Positions 21,901-30,889 are shown, numbered from the stretch's first letter. The stretch is DNA of 64,000 bases from Heterohyrax brucei (GCA_028571685.1 CM053146.1:22045431-22109430); one strand, 5' to 3'. The notes: generated by a model from the letters alone, not told the origin. Made by a program: numbers and translations.

Positions 21901-22409
21901 TATTCCTGATAACCTACCTGCCTGTTCCCATCCCTCGGGCCAGCCTGCAGGGCCCAGGCAGAGATGACATTGAAGGCTTTGACCACTGGGCAGGTGGGAA
22001 AGAGGGACGCCAGGTACTCAGCATTGGACTCGTGATGTTGGAGGTTCTCCTGCTCCGTGGGGTTGCTCACATCCACCAGGATCTTGCCAGCTAACTGGTC
22101 GCTGAGGACACACAACGAGGAGTAGTGCTCCCGGAACACAGCCACAAAGATGACCTCAGGAGAGCTCACTGCCTCCGCCTGGGAAGTCACTTGGACTGTG
22201 GAGGGGAACAGCCTAGCTGTGCGTTTAGGGTTGCGGCTCCCCACGACCACACTGATGCCAGAGGCCACCAGGCGTGTGGCCAAGGAACGGGCAAAGTCCC
22301 CACTGCCCAGGATGCCCACTCTGGGGGCTTGAATGGGATTGTCGGCAAGGTTGCTGTCACTGTCAAGCAGGTGGTGGCTGATCAACGGCTTCTCCATGTC
22401 TCCTGACAT
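6785..22409 (-). CDS. STEAP3: STEAP3 metalloreductase, partial gene (3 coding exons, last exon missing)
   Basis: The joined exons 22409-21918, 18489-17962 and 6949-6785 encode 395 residues in one open frame with phase-0 junctions. STEAP3 reduces Fe3+ and Cu2+ in transferrin-cycle endosomes of erythroid cells, passing electrons from NADPH through FAD and one heme; it is also the p53-inducible TSAP6 linked to exosome secretion. Seen here: an N-terminal dinucleotide-binding GSGDFA (residues 35-40) with SRNPKR (58-63), the first membrane helices, an NTT sequon at 256 and the heme-ligand region with His316. Numbering matches the 488-residue human protein without gaps; the missing part is about 93 residues with the second heme histidine. 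No frameshift or internal stop is seen, so the gene is probably functional. Introns hold only repeats and unassigned DNA. Confidence 0.96.
7080..7260 (+). repeat. MIR
   Basis: Core-type sequence 'actaactcatttaac..cattttacaggtgac..ggtaactttcctagtcat' is characteristic of MIR. Confidence 0.65.
7797..7870 (-). repeat. AfroSINE 3' fragment
   Basis: Only the body end is left: 'ccagttgctggcgggtcagctctgactc'. It is short and diverged. Confidence 0.45.
7871..8520 (-). mobile_element. L1 3' region / 3' UTR (old, antisense)
   Basis: The minus strand of 8300-8520 matches the plus strand around 45880-45980: both carry 'ccagaagaactgga' followed by a run starting 'tca(c)t(g)aacat', and both translate to a similar EQ(L/M)P(N/S)LPR.QKNW string. 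'caattcagtgccactgattacatt' at about 7944 is a common antisense L1 end motif. Confidence 0.6.
8943..9110 (+). repeat. AfroSINE
   Basis: Full-length sense copy with 'aaaccctggtggcataatgg' head, B-box-like 'ggttggcagtttgaatcc', and tail 'cagtgggttgggttggg'. It sits inside the minus-strand L1. Confidence 0.92.
9416..9586 (+). repeat. AfroSINE
   Basis: Full-length sense copy: 'aggaaactctggtagtgtag' head to 'cagcaatgggttttg' and a T-rich tail. Inside the L1. Confidence 0.92.
9598..9752 (+). repeat. AfroSINE with long T tract
   Basis: Sense copy with 'gaaaccctggtagcacagtg' head. The body is shortened and followed by a run of about 22 T at 9731-9752. It is separated from the preceding copy by only a few bases. 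Confidence 0.88.
9776..9950 (+). repeat. AfroSINE
   Basis: Sense copy with atypical start ('gctctgatggtgttatgg') and normal middle 'ggctgctaaccaaaaggt'. Third member of a same-direction SINE row in the L1. Confidence 0.82.
10113..10160 (-). repeat. AfroSINE 3' fragment
   Basis: About 45 bp, 'cactgagttgattctgactc', interrupts the L1 text. Only the SINE body end is present. Confidence 0.45.
10791..10919 (+). repeat. AfroSINE with internal deletion
   Basis: The copy jumps from 'ggaaaccccggtagtg' straight to 'acagttcaaatccacc', losing most of the A-box/anticodon part of the head. The rest is normal. L1 sequence 'gtgtctatt' flanks both sides and is a plausible target-site duplication. Confidence 0.85.
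11308..11448 (-). repeat. AfroSINE, second subfamily
   Basis: Antisense copy: 'caaaagtagatcaccaagtc', 'ggcacctcttgatgggctta', ending near 'cactatcttggg'. Confidence 0.72.
11449..12514. other. Intronic stretch, mostly unassigned
   Basis: A MIR-like piece lies at about 12030-12130 (tgactctgggcaacttggtcactgg). The rest shows no family resemblance or exon signature. Confidence 0.45.
12515..12665 (+). repeat. AfroSINE, second subfamily (diverged)
   Basis: Head 'ccgagtggggcaagtgg' with 'cagctgctgaccagaaggc'. The middle is strongly diverged. Confidence 0.6.
13110..13274 (-). repeat. AfroSINE
   Basis: Antisense copy 'ccaaatccattgtcatcaag' to 'cactgtaccacgaggtctcc', with an inserted T/C-rich patch in the middle. 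Confidence 0.78.
13795..14640. repeat. Long inverted repeat, probable non-autonomous DNA transposon
   Basis: The left arm (13795-13847 plus 13994-14167) is the reverse complement of the right arm (about 14427-14640). Shared strings include 'ctccgttttgtga', 'tgatgtggtcat'/'tgacgtggtcat', 'cagttttcac'/'gattttcac', 'ggaacctaaccatg'/'ggagcctaaccatg' and 'gagtgggtgtac'/'gagtgagtgtac'. Outer parts contain a repeated unit, 'ggcagttacgtcatgatg', 2-3 times per arm. An AfroSINE (13848-13993) splits the left arm. The loop is about 260 bp and non-coding. I cannot name the family. Confidence 0.7.
13848..13993 (-). repeat. AfroSINE inside the long inverted repeat
   Basis: Antisense copy from 'aaaacccactgccattaattc' to 'ctctgtgcccgcagtttc'. 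It splits the left arm of the inverted repeat. Confidence 0.85.
14641..15570. other. Intronic stretch, mostly unassigned
   Basis: MIR-like sequence lies at about 14740-14815 (agaaagcactacacaaatattgg). The rest is unassigned. Confidence 0.45.
15571..15599. promoter_or_regulatory. Candidate intronic p53 response element in a perfect 12-bp palindrome
   Basis: Two decamers fit RRRCWWGYYY exactly with the preferred CATG core: gagcatgtcc (15571-15580) and ggacatgctt (15590-15599), 9 bp apart. They form part of a perfect inverted repeat, gcatgtcctgaa-t-ttcaggacatgc (15573-15597). STEAP3/TSAP6 is a known p53 target, so location in its intron is suggestive. The spacer is longer than the 0-1 bp favoured by strong sites. 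Binding is inferred, not shown. Confidence 0.45.
15965..16205 (+). repeat. MIR
   Basis: Nearly full core: 'gagtgccgactctaccaatgac', 'gctgtgtgactttggtcagg', 'tttctcatctataagatg' and a tail to about 16205. Confidence 0.75.
16206..16860. other. Intronic stretch without recognised features; A-rich tract at 16832-16853
   Basis: Nothing classifiable except an A-rich run near 16832-16853. A 107-codon minus-strand frame (16473-16796) has no recognised homology. Confidence 0.45.
16861..17810 (+). mobile_element. L2/CR1-clade LINE relic, interrupted by an AfroSINE
   Basis: Landmarks are 'cctagagtcggccttgatgg', then after the SINE 'ctcaacccagcagccagaagg', 'ttcaaaacccattagtgg', 'ctctgctccagccacacagg', 'tgctcccaccatagggcc' and a 3' part to about 17810. 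No open frame remains. Confidence 0.6.
17120..17286 (+). repeat. AfroSINE
   Basis: Sense copy 'gacccaagtgacacactgg' to 'gtgacaatgggttttggtt', inserted in the L2-like relic. Confidence 0.88.
17962..18489 (-). CDS. STEAP3: STEAP3 second coding exon: end of oxidoreductase domain and first transmembrane helices (residues 165-340)
   Basis: This 528-bp exon (176 codons) starts [17 protein letters not shown] and ends LANLAIKQ. It finishes the cytosolic domain ([11 protein letters not shown]) and opens the ferric-reductase-like membrane domain. Hydrophobic segments lie near residues 212-231, 258-282 and 305-322. N256 sits in an NTT glycosylation sequon, and His316 in [11 protein letters not shown] is the first axial heme ligand of the family. 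The acceptor is ccccacag/GTA (18490/18489) and the donor cag/gtaggc (17962/17961). The exon is much richer in G+C and CpG than the surrounding introns. No disabling change is visible. Confidence 0.97.
18841..20500 (-). mobile_element. Old L1 3' end split by a younger L1
   Basis: 'ttttattgtggtaaaaatag' up to 18900 resumes after 20393 as 'attcaacatattttaaatgc', 'gttgtacaaccatcgc'. This is the antisense L1 end motif also seen at 7944 and 8720. Confidence 0.6.
18901..20392 (+). mobile_element. 5'-truncated L1 (ORF2 end and 3' UTR) with 8-bp target-site duplication
   Basis: The target-site duplication atctgcca lies at 18893-18900 and 20393-20400. The element enters in the C-terminal part of ORF2 (plus-strand frame 19012-19389 reads [12 protein letters not shown].. 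[14 protein letters not shown].. [24 protein letters not shown]). It stops near 19389 and is followed by a roughly 1-kb 3' UTR with a G-rich tract (19441-19480), 'tctggggtcttaaaagctg' and an A-rich tail. Antisense to STEAP3. Confidence 0.92.
20501..21557. other. Intronic stretch with MIR-like remnant
   Basis: A MIR-like piece lies at about 20750-20880 (ctgagcacccactctgtcagg, ctcatttttcagaagaag). The rest is unassigned. Confidence 0.45.
21558..21706 (+). repeat. AfroSINE
   Basis: Sense copy 'aagccctgatggcgtagtgg' to 'gagttggaatcaacacaatgg'. About 200 bp downstream of the donor of the first coding exon. Confidence 0.88.
21707..21890 (+). repeat. MIR
   Basis: 'ggattcagatcctaactt', 'gtgagactttgggtaaggtc', 'ctgtgcttccatttcctcc' are MIR core hallmarks. 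It ends just short of the STEAP3 donor. Confidence 0.65.
21918..22409 (-). CDS. STEAP3: STEAP3 first coding exon: N-terminal NADPH/flavin oxidoreductase domain (residues 1-164)
   Basis: The exon encodes 164 residues beginning [11 protein letters not shown] and ending GPRDGNRQ. The start chosen is the ATG at 22409; the GTG codon just before it is in frame but the ATG gives the same eight-residue lead as human STEAP3. The Rossmann-type fold typical of F420H2:NADP+ oxidoreductase-like domains is shown by GILGSGDFA (32-40), by [10 protein letters not shown] (54-63; the Ser-Arg pair is where such domains hold the NADPH 2'-phosphate) and by conserved [20 protein letters not shown] and [10 protein letters not shown] blocks. 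The acceptor (cag at 22420-22418 after a pyrimidine tract) leaves 8 bases of 5' UTR. The donor is cag/gtaggt at 21918/21917. Confidence 0.97.
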
Positions 22410-22417
22410 CACAAGGA
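22410..22417 (-). other. STEAP3: STEAP3 5' UTR bases in the first coding exon and splice acceptor
   Basis: Eight untranslated bases lie between the acceptor (pyrimidine-rich tract followed by cag at 22420-22418) and the ATG at 22409. A real acceptor just upstream of the start means at least one non-coding first exon lies further right. Confidence 0.8.
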
Positions 22418-22849
22418 CTGGAAGAGAAGACAGGAATCTGGTCAGTGGAGGGCTTCAAACTCTGCTGCACTCCCTTCTCTTTTCCATTGTAACTATCGTC
22501 AGATATTCACCTAACAGGCATTCACTATGTGCCTTCCATTGCTCAACCCCAGCAAAACACTTGGAGCTGGACTCAGCCCACCACAAGTGTACATACACAG
22601 ACTCAGAGGGGGAAGGAGAAGGACCTTTTTCTGCCTTCGGCCCTTGTTCTTCCTGCTGAATTATTCCTCAGGATGAATTTCCTGAGTGAGAATTCTGGGA
22701 AAAGGACATCCATTTCCATGATCAGTGTTATTCAGGGACACACATCCTTCCAAAGGATTATGTGAAGAATAGCTCTAGCCAAGAGAGAGCACTCATCCCC
22801 AAGATGACCATTACTGGATATATCATAACATTAAAAATATATGTAAGCA

Positions 22850-23033
22850 GTCCTTGGATGGCATCAGTGATTGGTACCCAACTACTAATCTCAAGGTTAA
22901 CAGTTTGAACCTACCCAGAGGTATCACAGAAAAAAGGCTTCATGATCTGCTTCCATAAAGATTACAGCCCAGAAAACCCAATAAGCATGTCTATTCTGTA
23001 ACACACAGGGTTGCAATGGGTCAGAATCCACTC
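22850..23033 (+). repeat. AfroSINE, second subfamily
   Basis: 'gtccttggatggcatcagtg', 'aaaaggcttcatgatctgc' and 'acacacagggttgcaatggg' mark a diverged sense copy. Confidence 0.7.
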
Positions 23034-23472
23034 ATGCCCAGCTGCCACCACTGATTGTTTTTGGAAGGATTACAATAGAGGGTCCTGGACAGAGGTGGAG
23101 AAAAATGTAGAACAAAATTCTTAACTCAGAAAGAAAGACTTGACTTGCTGGCCTGACAGACTGGAGAAATCTCGAGAGTATGGCCCTCAGCCACCCTTAT
23201 AATTCAGTAATGAAGTCATTCCTGACGTTCATCCTTATAGACCCATAAAACAGAATGAGATAAAAGGGGCATGCCAGCCCAGAAGCACGGACAAGAAGGC
23301 AGGAGGGGGACAGGAAAGCTGATAGTAGGAAAACCAAGGTCAAGAAGGGAGAGTGTTGATATGTTGTTGGGTTGGTAACCAATGTTATAAAACAATATAT
23401 GTACTGACTGTTTAGTGAAAAACTCATTTATTCTACAAACCCTCATCTGAAGTACAATTAAGAAAAAAAAAT
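23034..23472 (+). mobile_element. L1 3' UTR fragment (afrotherian type)
   Basis: It matches the ends of the copies at 42748-43388 and 56239-58077: 'gagaaaaatgtagaac', 'ctggcctgacagactggag', 'gacccataaaacagaatgag', 'ttggtaaccaatgttataaa', ending in an A-rich tail near 23472. Confidence 0.8.
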
Positions 23473-23599
23473 AAAGAAGTGACTTGATAGCAATGCATTT
23501 GGTTTTTGCTAATAGAAAGGCAGATTACAAAGATTAGTTTACTATAATTTGCATTCTTCAATCACCAGGAAAGGCAGAAATCTTCCTTGTTCTTGTTTA

Positions 23600-23755
23600 C
23601 AGTCTGTGTTTACAGAATGGCACCTCTGATGCTCTCCCTTCAGCAGCTGATGTGCATCTCACTGGACTTTGAACCTCCCTGTCTGGCCCAGGACCTGGCA
23701 CAGAGCAGGTGCTCACCGTTTGCAGAATGACTGAATGAACACTGAATTGCTGCAC
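23600..23755 (+). repeat. L2-like 3' end
   Basis: 'ggacctggcacagagcaggtg' followed by 'gactgaatgaac' is the usual L2/MIR-type tail. Confidence 0.5.
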
Positions 23756-23977
23756 TGAACACTCCCTCTGCACGGAGAGCTGGGGTGGGCCATCTCAGTG
23801 AGCACATGCCTGGGATGGTACCCTGGGGTCTCCTTCGCTAAGTCCTAGATCCAAGTGTGCATGGAGGGCACTCTCAACTTGGGGCAGGAGTCTGCAGTCA
23901 ACTTGGATGGGAAACAATGTATTTTAATTTCACAAGTCTTTAAATAAAATTTGCCATTTTCTTCAAGTGTAACAGTA

Positions 23978-24130
23978 AGGGAAACCCTGATGGCATGTTG
24001 GTTAAGTACTACAGCTGCTAACCAAAAGGCTGGAAATGCTATGGGGAAGTTCTACTGTGTCCTATAGGGTCATTATGAGTTGGAATTGATTTGACAGCAG
24101 AGGGTTGGAGTTTTTTGTTTTATTTGTTTG
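23978..24130 (+). repeat. AfroSINE with internal deletion
   Basis: The head 'gggaaaccctgatggcatg' is intact, but 'accaaaaggctgg' jumps to 'aaatgctatgggg', removing about 40 bp. The tail is TTTG-rich. Confidence 0.85.
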
Positions 24131-24824
24131 GTTCACAATGGTAAGCAACAAGCACACTATTACTGAAAGGAACTGTGAGTCATCAATATGGACCAATGTC
24201 ATATCACAAATTTAATCCTGAAAGTTTTCCAAATACTATTTAAACTCATCACTAATTTAAAGTTATGGTAGACATTAGAACTGCCACTAGATCTTGTCAG
24301 TTAATATACATATATGTTATTATAGCACATCTTTTTAAAAAATAGTAAATGTGTTTCAACATAACTGCTTTCCGTTGTGACCCTGTATCATTTTGTTTCC
24401 TGGATTTAAAAGCATCATTCTGGGCAGAATCCATGGGCCCCACCAACCTATGCGTCCAGACAGGTTAAGGACCACTACCCTGAAACAGTGCAGCAGCAGG
24501 GCAGCTTTTAACAATGTGTGTGGACTCTGCCTCTCTCACTTTCCACAGCAGTCTTCAGACCTTCTCAATCCTGGATGACATGGGGGACATAGGGGTACAC
24601 TCTAATTCAAGGTGGAGGAGGAGACCAGGAGGCCGCGGCCCCAGCTGTGTCACAAAACCAGAGTCGTCCTTGGACAAGTCAGCATGCCTGTCGGGGCTTC
24701 ACAGTCCACTCTGTACATGGAGACCATGATCTGTGCTCTGAGATGACAATAACGCATTCTTAAATGGTCTTCAAAACTCTGAAATGGACATTTCACAAGG
24801 CAGCAGCAGCTCCTGTTTATGTGG
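24131..24824. other. 5' intron/flank, no feature recognised
   Basis: No repeat or exon recognised. 24290-24360 is AT-rich. Confidence 0.4.
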
Positions 24825-25165
24825 CGCTGAAGCAGTTGTGTTTCAGTGATGCAATTCTTGCCTTACAGGCAGGAGATTTGGGTTCAGTTCTTGGCCAATT
24901 CACCTCATATGCAGCCACCATCCATCTATCACTAAAGGCTTGCTCGTTGCTATGCAACTGAGCAGGTTTCAGTGGAGTTTCCAGACTAACACAGACAAGG
25001 AAGTAGGGCCTGGCAAGCTACTAGTCAAACTCAGCCAATGAAAACCCTATGGATCTTAACAGTCTTATCTGCAACCTGTCAAGCGGACAGTGCAAGACCA
25101 GGCAGCATTTTGTTCAGTTGTACATGGGGATACCATGAGTTGAGGGCCAGGTGACAGCAGCTAAC
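24825..25165 (+). repeat. SINE with tRNA-Gly-like head
   Basis: 24835-24905 resembles mature tRNA-Gly(GCC): 'gtgtttcagtgatgcaattc', 'ttgccttacaggcagg', 'gggttcagttcttggcc', including A and B box positions. The remainder shares 'gccaatgaaaaccctatgg' and 'tgggcataccatgag'-like wording with the second AfroSINE subfamily and ends 'gcagctaacagc'. It is a diverged pseudo-tRNA, not a functional tRNA gene. Confidence 0.65.
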
Positions 25166-25345
25166 AGCAATATTATGTGCCAGATGCTGCACTAAGCTCT
25201 TTACCTGAGGGGCTGCCATCTAACTCTCACGATAACCCTATGAAGTAGATCCTATTATTACACCCAATTTAATGAGAAGGAAACTGAGGCTGGAAGAAGC
25301 TGAGGTGACTTACTGAAGGCAGTACAGAAAAGGCAAGAGCACAAT
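25140..25345 (+). repeat. MIR
   Basis: 'tgtgccagatgctgcactaag', 'ctcacgataaccctatgaag', 'gagaaggaaactgaggctgg' are MIR core and 3' hallmarks. Confidence 0.75.
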
Positions 25346-25377
25346 GCAAGTCTGTCTCTGCCACCTATGCCTTTGCT

Positions 25378-25620
25378 GTAGTTAAGTGCTGCTGCGTTGG
25401 TTCCGATACACAGTGACCCTATGTATAACAAAATGAAACACTGACTTGTCCTGCCCCATCCCACTGTTGCTCTGCTGTGGCTCTTCCTCATTGTACCTGA
25501 CCCTCTACAAGCATGATGTCCTTTTCCAGGGACTGGCCCCTCCTGACAACATGTACAAAGGATGTTCCTGTCCATCTCATATAGTGCAAGGAATTCCCTT
25601 AACCTCTTGCTTATCTTTAA
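25378..25620 (-). mobile_element. RTE/BovB-like LINE fragment
   Basis: 'ttggttccgatacacagtgac', 'ccctctacaagcatgatgtcc' and 'gacaacatgtacaaagg' repeat the wording of the 2335-2640 fragment. Confidence 0.6.
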
Positions 25621-25934
25621 AGTGGTCTTGAAATGTTTCTCCCCCTCCCTCACAGGACAACAGCTGTGTTGAATGAGTGGGCCACTGTGGGGCCATTTCT
25701 GTGGGGGCCACAGAGTCCACAAACAGGTCACACCTGCAATCAGACACCAACCAGGACCTCTAGCCTGCTCATGCTTGGATAGTCCCCCTCCCCACAAGAG
25801 AAGAGGGAGTCTTATGCCTGGCTGAAGTGATAAGCTACCCTCTGTAATTCAGGGTGGCCTCCTGACTCACTGCCAGAAGGCAGGCTGGGAGCTGTGTATC
25901 CATGCATGGAGGGGCTATGCTAGGCACTCTTCCT

Positions 25935-26165
25935 AAAGCTGTTCTGGAACCAGACTGCCTGGTCCAATGCCAAACTTGCCACTCACTGTCACTCACTGGT
26001 CTGCATGACCTCAGGCCTATCAGTGCCTAAGTTTCCTCAGGTGTAAAATGGAGACAGTAATGGCACCTTCCATGTGCATACTCTAGCAGTAAATAAGCTG
26101 ATGACAAACACGTTGAATGGTGCTCAGGACAAAACAGGTACTCTATGAGTGCTGGTCACTGGGTA
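25935..26165 (+). repeat. MIR
   Basis: 'ctggaaccagactgcctgg', 'cctaagtttcctcaggtg', 'taaaatggagacagtaatgg' identify a MIR. Confidence 0.72.
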
Positions 26166-26680
26166 CTCATGAGGTGCCAGCAAGGACAGCAGTGGACCAG
26201 TGGCAGAGCTGAGGCCAAGGAAGGTGTACAGAAGATCCTGCTAACACTACAGTAGCCCTGGGAGTGGGACTAAGAAAGCTGGGCAAGAGGGGAATCAGGA
26301 CGGGGGCTCTGCAGGTGACCTCTGGATGCCCAGGCTGAAACTGGTGCTTTGGTCAAGGTGAATACAGATTCCCCCTCTCCCTGCAGGGAACCAGCATGCC
26401 CTGTGGTATGGAGCCTGAGGATCAAGGCTTCCTGTGGGGTCATTCAAAGCTGTGAGGTAGACAAGGCCTTTCCCAGCCACTGGACCCTTGCCTAGAGACC
26501 CAGAATTGGCAAACATTTCACCCTTATGGGCATGAAGAATAACTACCCTCCATTAAGGCCTAGACACGGTCTTTTCTGCATTTGCTAGCAATGCAGGTGA
26601 TCCCAAGTAGATCTACTGGTGAGAAGCCTCTCTTCTATCCCTCCCATCTCCTGAGTAACACCATGCGCTGAACATTCTTT
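26166..26680. other. 5' intron/flank, no feature recognised
   Basis: Nothing recognised between the MIR and the L1 5' end. Confidence 0.4.
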
Positions 26681-27154
26681 AAGAATATAAAGATGAGGCC
26701 TTCTGGGCAACAGGGCACCACAGACAGAAATGCCATGTTGAACCTCCACAGCAAAGACCTGAAAAACTAAGTAAAAAAAGAGGCAGACATCAATCCTGGA
26801 CTTCAAAGTGTCAAATAAAGAGATAAAGATCTCTGCCAAACACCGAATGGTTTAAGAAACTGACAGAGAACAGAGAGTGAGAGGAGATATGAGCAGAAGA
26901 CCTCATCAACTAATCCAGTATACACTTGCCATCTTGGGCTCTTATTGGACAGAGAGCATTGGAAAGTAGATTCATGGAAATCCCAGCAAAAGACAAAGCA
27001 CCTAATAACCAGTGACATAACACTTTCTCATCCCTATCTTTTCCCTGCTACTCCTGCTCCAATGCCTCCTTGCTAGCTGCAGTGGCTGAGCCGGCTGGGA
27101 AGTGCAGCATTTGTGCTACTTAGATTCATTCCATCTACATCAGAAATCAGCAGA

Positions 27155-27729
27155 CAAGAACAACAAAGACATGAGGAAAAAAGAGCTCAAGAGACAGAAG
27201 GACCCATGTGAATGGGTGATTGTATCAACACATGACAGAAGAACCAGATGGTGCCTGGCTACCACCAAAGACAGCCGTGATGGGGCACTCGATGTTGAGT
27301 CTCTGTGGCGCCATGAGAAAAACAGGAGTGAAGCTCAAGGACTCCACTAAAAGACCAGATTGATGGTCCAACAGCCTGGAGGATCCCCCGGGAGTGTGGC
27401 CCCTAGACCTGCTGCTACCCCTGACCAGAAAACACTACTGAGGTGAACTCTTCAGACAAAAAAGGACTTGACTCAGGGACCATATGGTGTGTGTGCTTTA
27501 TGATTCTATGCATTTATAGGAGGCTGTCCTACCAGTCTCTTTCTCAATAGGAGAGAAGAAGGTAGAGAGGAGGGGACAGGAACTTGTTAAGAGGATACCA
27601 CAAGTACAGAATGGAAAGCAGGAGTGTGCTGTCACTGGGCAAGGAGAGCAGAAGAAGTTGCAGATAGGTAGGCATGAAAACTAATTTGAATTGTATACTT
27701 TCACACACAATTAAAAAAGAAAGAAAGAA
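27155..27729 (+). mobile_element. 5'-truncated L1 3' UTR with 13-bp target-site duplication
   Basis: The duplication agaaatcagcaga lies at 27142-27154 and 27730-27742. The 575-bp insert holds only 3' UTR ('acatgaggaaaaaagagctc', 'gaaccagatggtgcctggc', 'ggtccaacagcctggagg') and ends in an A/GAAA-rich tail. It is inserted in the 5' UTR of the host L1. Confidence 0.92.
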
Positions 27730-29972
27730 AGAAATCAGCAGAAAAGAAGTATGCAAAAGCACCTTCAGGAGCTCTCAGCAAGACACCGGACACCCGGTAA
27801 TTAGTGACACATACATTTCTAACCTCATTCTCCCCTGCCCCCAAGGTTCCTCTGCATCCTACCAGCTTGAGTCTCTCAGCCAGCAGGAAATTCCTTGTGC
27901 CCTGACTGCTTGGATTCACCCTCCACCCCACTGGCCACTCCCTGAGGCCATTTGTCTACAGTTGGTGTTGCTTTTGTCCATTTCTTTTGGTTTGTTCTGC
28001 GCCTCCCACCATATCTTTCTCCTTTCTCTCACATATGTGGCTCTATGTGACATCTTTACATCTTCTAGCAAGGCTGTGAAGTACCACTCAGCTGGGGAAA
28101 CACTCCCCCAGCCCACGATGCCACCCTAATGGAATCCTTAAGGCTTTTTTACCCCTCTGTGTTCTCTCTTGTTCTGCTTTGTTGTTTGTCTTTTTTTTGA
28201 GGCTTGGGAGTCTTTCTAGATGGGCTGTACTGCATAGCTTAGGATCTATGTCCTCAGTATACTTACTTCTGTCAGTAGGATCCCTGGGACATTTTGTTTT
28301 TTCTTTCTTTCCTCTGTGCCTTTCTTCGTTTCTCAGTTTTCATCTCTCAATGTTTACCTTCTTTTCCTGTCTCCTAAATACCTGACACTGTATGATATAT
28401 ACCCCTTCAAGCCAGGGTATATAACATACAGCCTGGGAGACACCTCCCTGGTCTTACCAACAGCATTAGTGAGACCACTGGGGGCCTTTTGCTTCTTTCT
28501 TTTTTATTTTTTCTCAGATTTTTAACTAGTCTTTTTTTCTATTTCCTTTTCCTTTGTTTTTCTCCACTTCTTTGTTTCTCATCTCTCCACTCCAACAGCA
28601 AGCTCCCTTAGCACTCTGTTTTTGACTCCTATTTCTCTCTCCTCTCTCCCATACCCATCTGAGCTTCACACATCACAACCTCCCCGGCTGGTTCCCGCCT
28701 ACTTACACCACGTGCTAAACATCACTCCCAAGCAGCACAGGCACAGCCTACTAGAATCTGCCCAGCATCTATTCCTGGTTTGGCCTGCCCTCCCAGCCCT
28801 AAAATATGTGACAAACAACTCATCCCAACCCTGCCCCTTAACTGAACCTTCCCTGCTGCACAACAGCTGAGAGACTGGCTCTGCCCAGTGACAAATATTG
28901 TGACCACAGACAAGCAAACAAGAAAGCAGGCACAGCCCACTGGGTTTGATATAACCAAATAACACCAAAAAGCAGGATGATACAAGTAGAGCTACAATAC
29001 ATATGCAAATAAAATAGCTACCGTATGGCCCAAAGACAGCAGACAATATCAAAACATATAAACAAATAGGACACAGTGGTTCCAGGAGGCATCCAAAATA
29101 AAACATTACAAGATGTTCCAGTAGAAGAAGAGGCACTAGAATTACCTGACAGGGAATTTGAGTCTCTAGTATTTAGAGTTATCCAAGAGTTGAAGCCCAA
29201 AGCAGACAAAAATAAGGAAAAGACACGCATTATTTATGCAAAAGGCAGACAAATTCATCAAAGAGTTCAGGAAAACAATACAGTAACAAAATACCAAAAT
29301 AAATTCACAACTAGAAATCATGCAAAAACAATTAGAAATCTAAAAGATAAATAAAAGACTTCAGAAATGGACATTGTCATAGAAGGGCTGAGGGGTAGGT
29401 TTGAAATGACAGAAGACTGGATCACTGAAACTGAAGACAAACACTTAGATACAACTCTGAGGAAAAATTAGAAAAAAAGAATAAAGACAAATGAAACCAC
29501 GAGGATTATGTAAGATACAAGTGAAAGCAAAAATCTGGAAGTGGAGGTAGAGTCGAGATGACGGACTAAACACATGTCTCCCTAAATCCCTCTGGAAACC
29601 AAGGCCTGCACTGATAATTAAACAGAGCCTTCTGCATACCTAGTGAGCTCTAGGACATGGCATAGGGCTGACTATCTGGTCTACATACCACTGAGTGGAA
29701 AGCTTCTCTTTCTCTAACGCCCGCCCTTGTTGAGTCTTGGCTCTCATGGACTGAAGCCTTTACTGTCTCACATTACAGAGACAGCTGATGGCTTCCCGAT
29801 GACTCTACAACTGGAGCTGTGCCTTATCCAGTCAAGAGGTGGAGCCTGTTACTCCAAAGATTCCACTGAGCCAAGTCACTGGAGTACATAAGAAGGTCTA
29901 GTGATCACCTTTCTTTTCAGACTTAGCTTGAACTCCATTAAAGTAACACCAGAGAAACAAAATAAACTCCAG

Positions 29973-30889
29973 ATGCCCCCAAAGCAGGAAACTTTGGACT
30001 GGAACATTAGAAAGAATTCACATATGGCTTCAGGAGGCCCACAAAAGAAAGATCCAAAGAACTTCCCAGATGAAGAAGCCTTTCTGAAACTATCAGAGGA
30101 TGAGTACAAAAGGATTATTTATAGAGTCTTCCTAGATTTTATACAAAATGCAACAGAGCAAAATGAAAAATTAAGCAAGCTGTTTGATCTGATATAACAA
30201 CAGTACTCTGAAATCCAACAGATCAATAACAAAATCAAAGAGATAGAAAATTCAGTTCAAAGCCAAGAAAACAGAATTGAACAAATGGAAAACAGACTTT
30301 CTGACTGGGAAGACAGAGCTACTGACTCCAGCATCTATGAGCAGAAATGAGAAAAAAGAAACTAGAAAAGTGAAGAAACATTAAGAAGCATGTGGGACTC
30401 TATTAAGAGGAAAAATCTACAATTAATTGGAGTTCCTGAATTGTATGTGATGCCTGAGAACAAGAGAGTATTTCAGCTGAGCTGCTGATAGAAAACTTCC
30501 CTGAAATTATGAAAGAAGAGACTGTAAATATCCAAGATGTATATCAAATGCCGCTCAACATAGATCCCATAATAAAGACTCTAAGACACATTATAATCAA
30601 GCTTAACAAAATGAAACACAAGCAGAAACTTTTAAAGGCAGCAAGACTCAAAGCAAAGCTAATATGCAGAGGGATGTTGGCACAGAGACAATGGGATGAC
30701 ACATTCAAAGCCTTGAAGGAGAAGAACTTCCAACCAAGAATTATATATCTTGCAAAACTATCTTTCAAATATGAAAATGAAATTAAGACATTCTCAGATA
30801 AACAGAAACTCAGAGACTTTGCAAAAAACAAACCAAAGCTGCAAGAAATAATGCAAGAAGCTCTTGGCTTAGAAGAACAAAACCATTAA
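29973..30889 (+). pseudogene. L1 ORF1p remnant
   Basis: It starts MPPKQETLDW at 29973 and first stops at 30195. The C-terminal RNA-binding region is readable in another frame (30509-30889): KLNKMKHKQKLLKAARLK and ALKEKNFQPRIIYLAKLSF, then SDKQKLRDFAKNKPKLQEIM. ORF1p is the trimeric RNA-binding chaperone of L1. At least one internal stop and one frame change make it defective. Confidence 0.85.

Noticed and set aside
22410-22412. GTG as an alternative STEAP3 start one codon upstream
   Set aside because: The ATG at 22409 gives the same N-terminal length as human STEAP3, and the GTG is only 8 bases from the splice acceptor.
24835-24905. Possible tRNA-Gly gene
   Set aside because: Stems carry too many mismatches, and the sequence continues directly into a SINE body. 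It is a tRNA-derived SINE head.
25258-25797. Open frame of 179 codons on the minus strand
   Set aside because: It crosses a MIR and an RTE-like fragment, shows no family motif and has no splice or codon evidence of being a gene.
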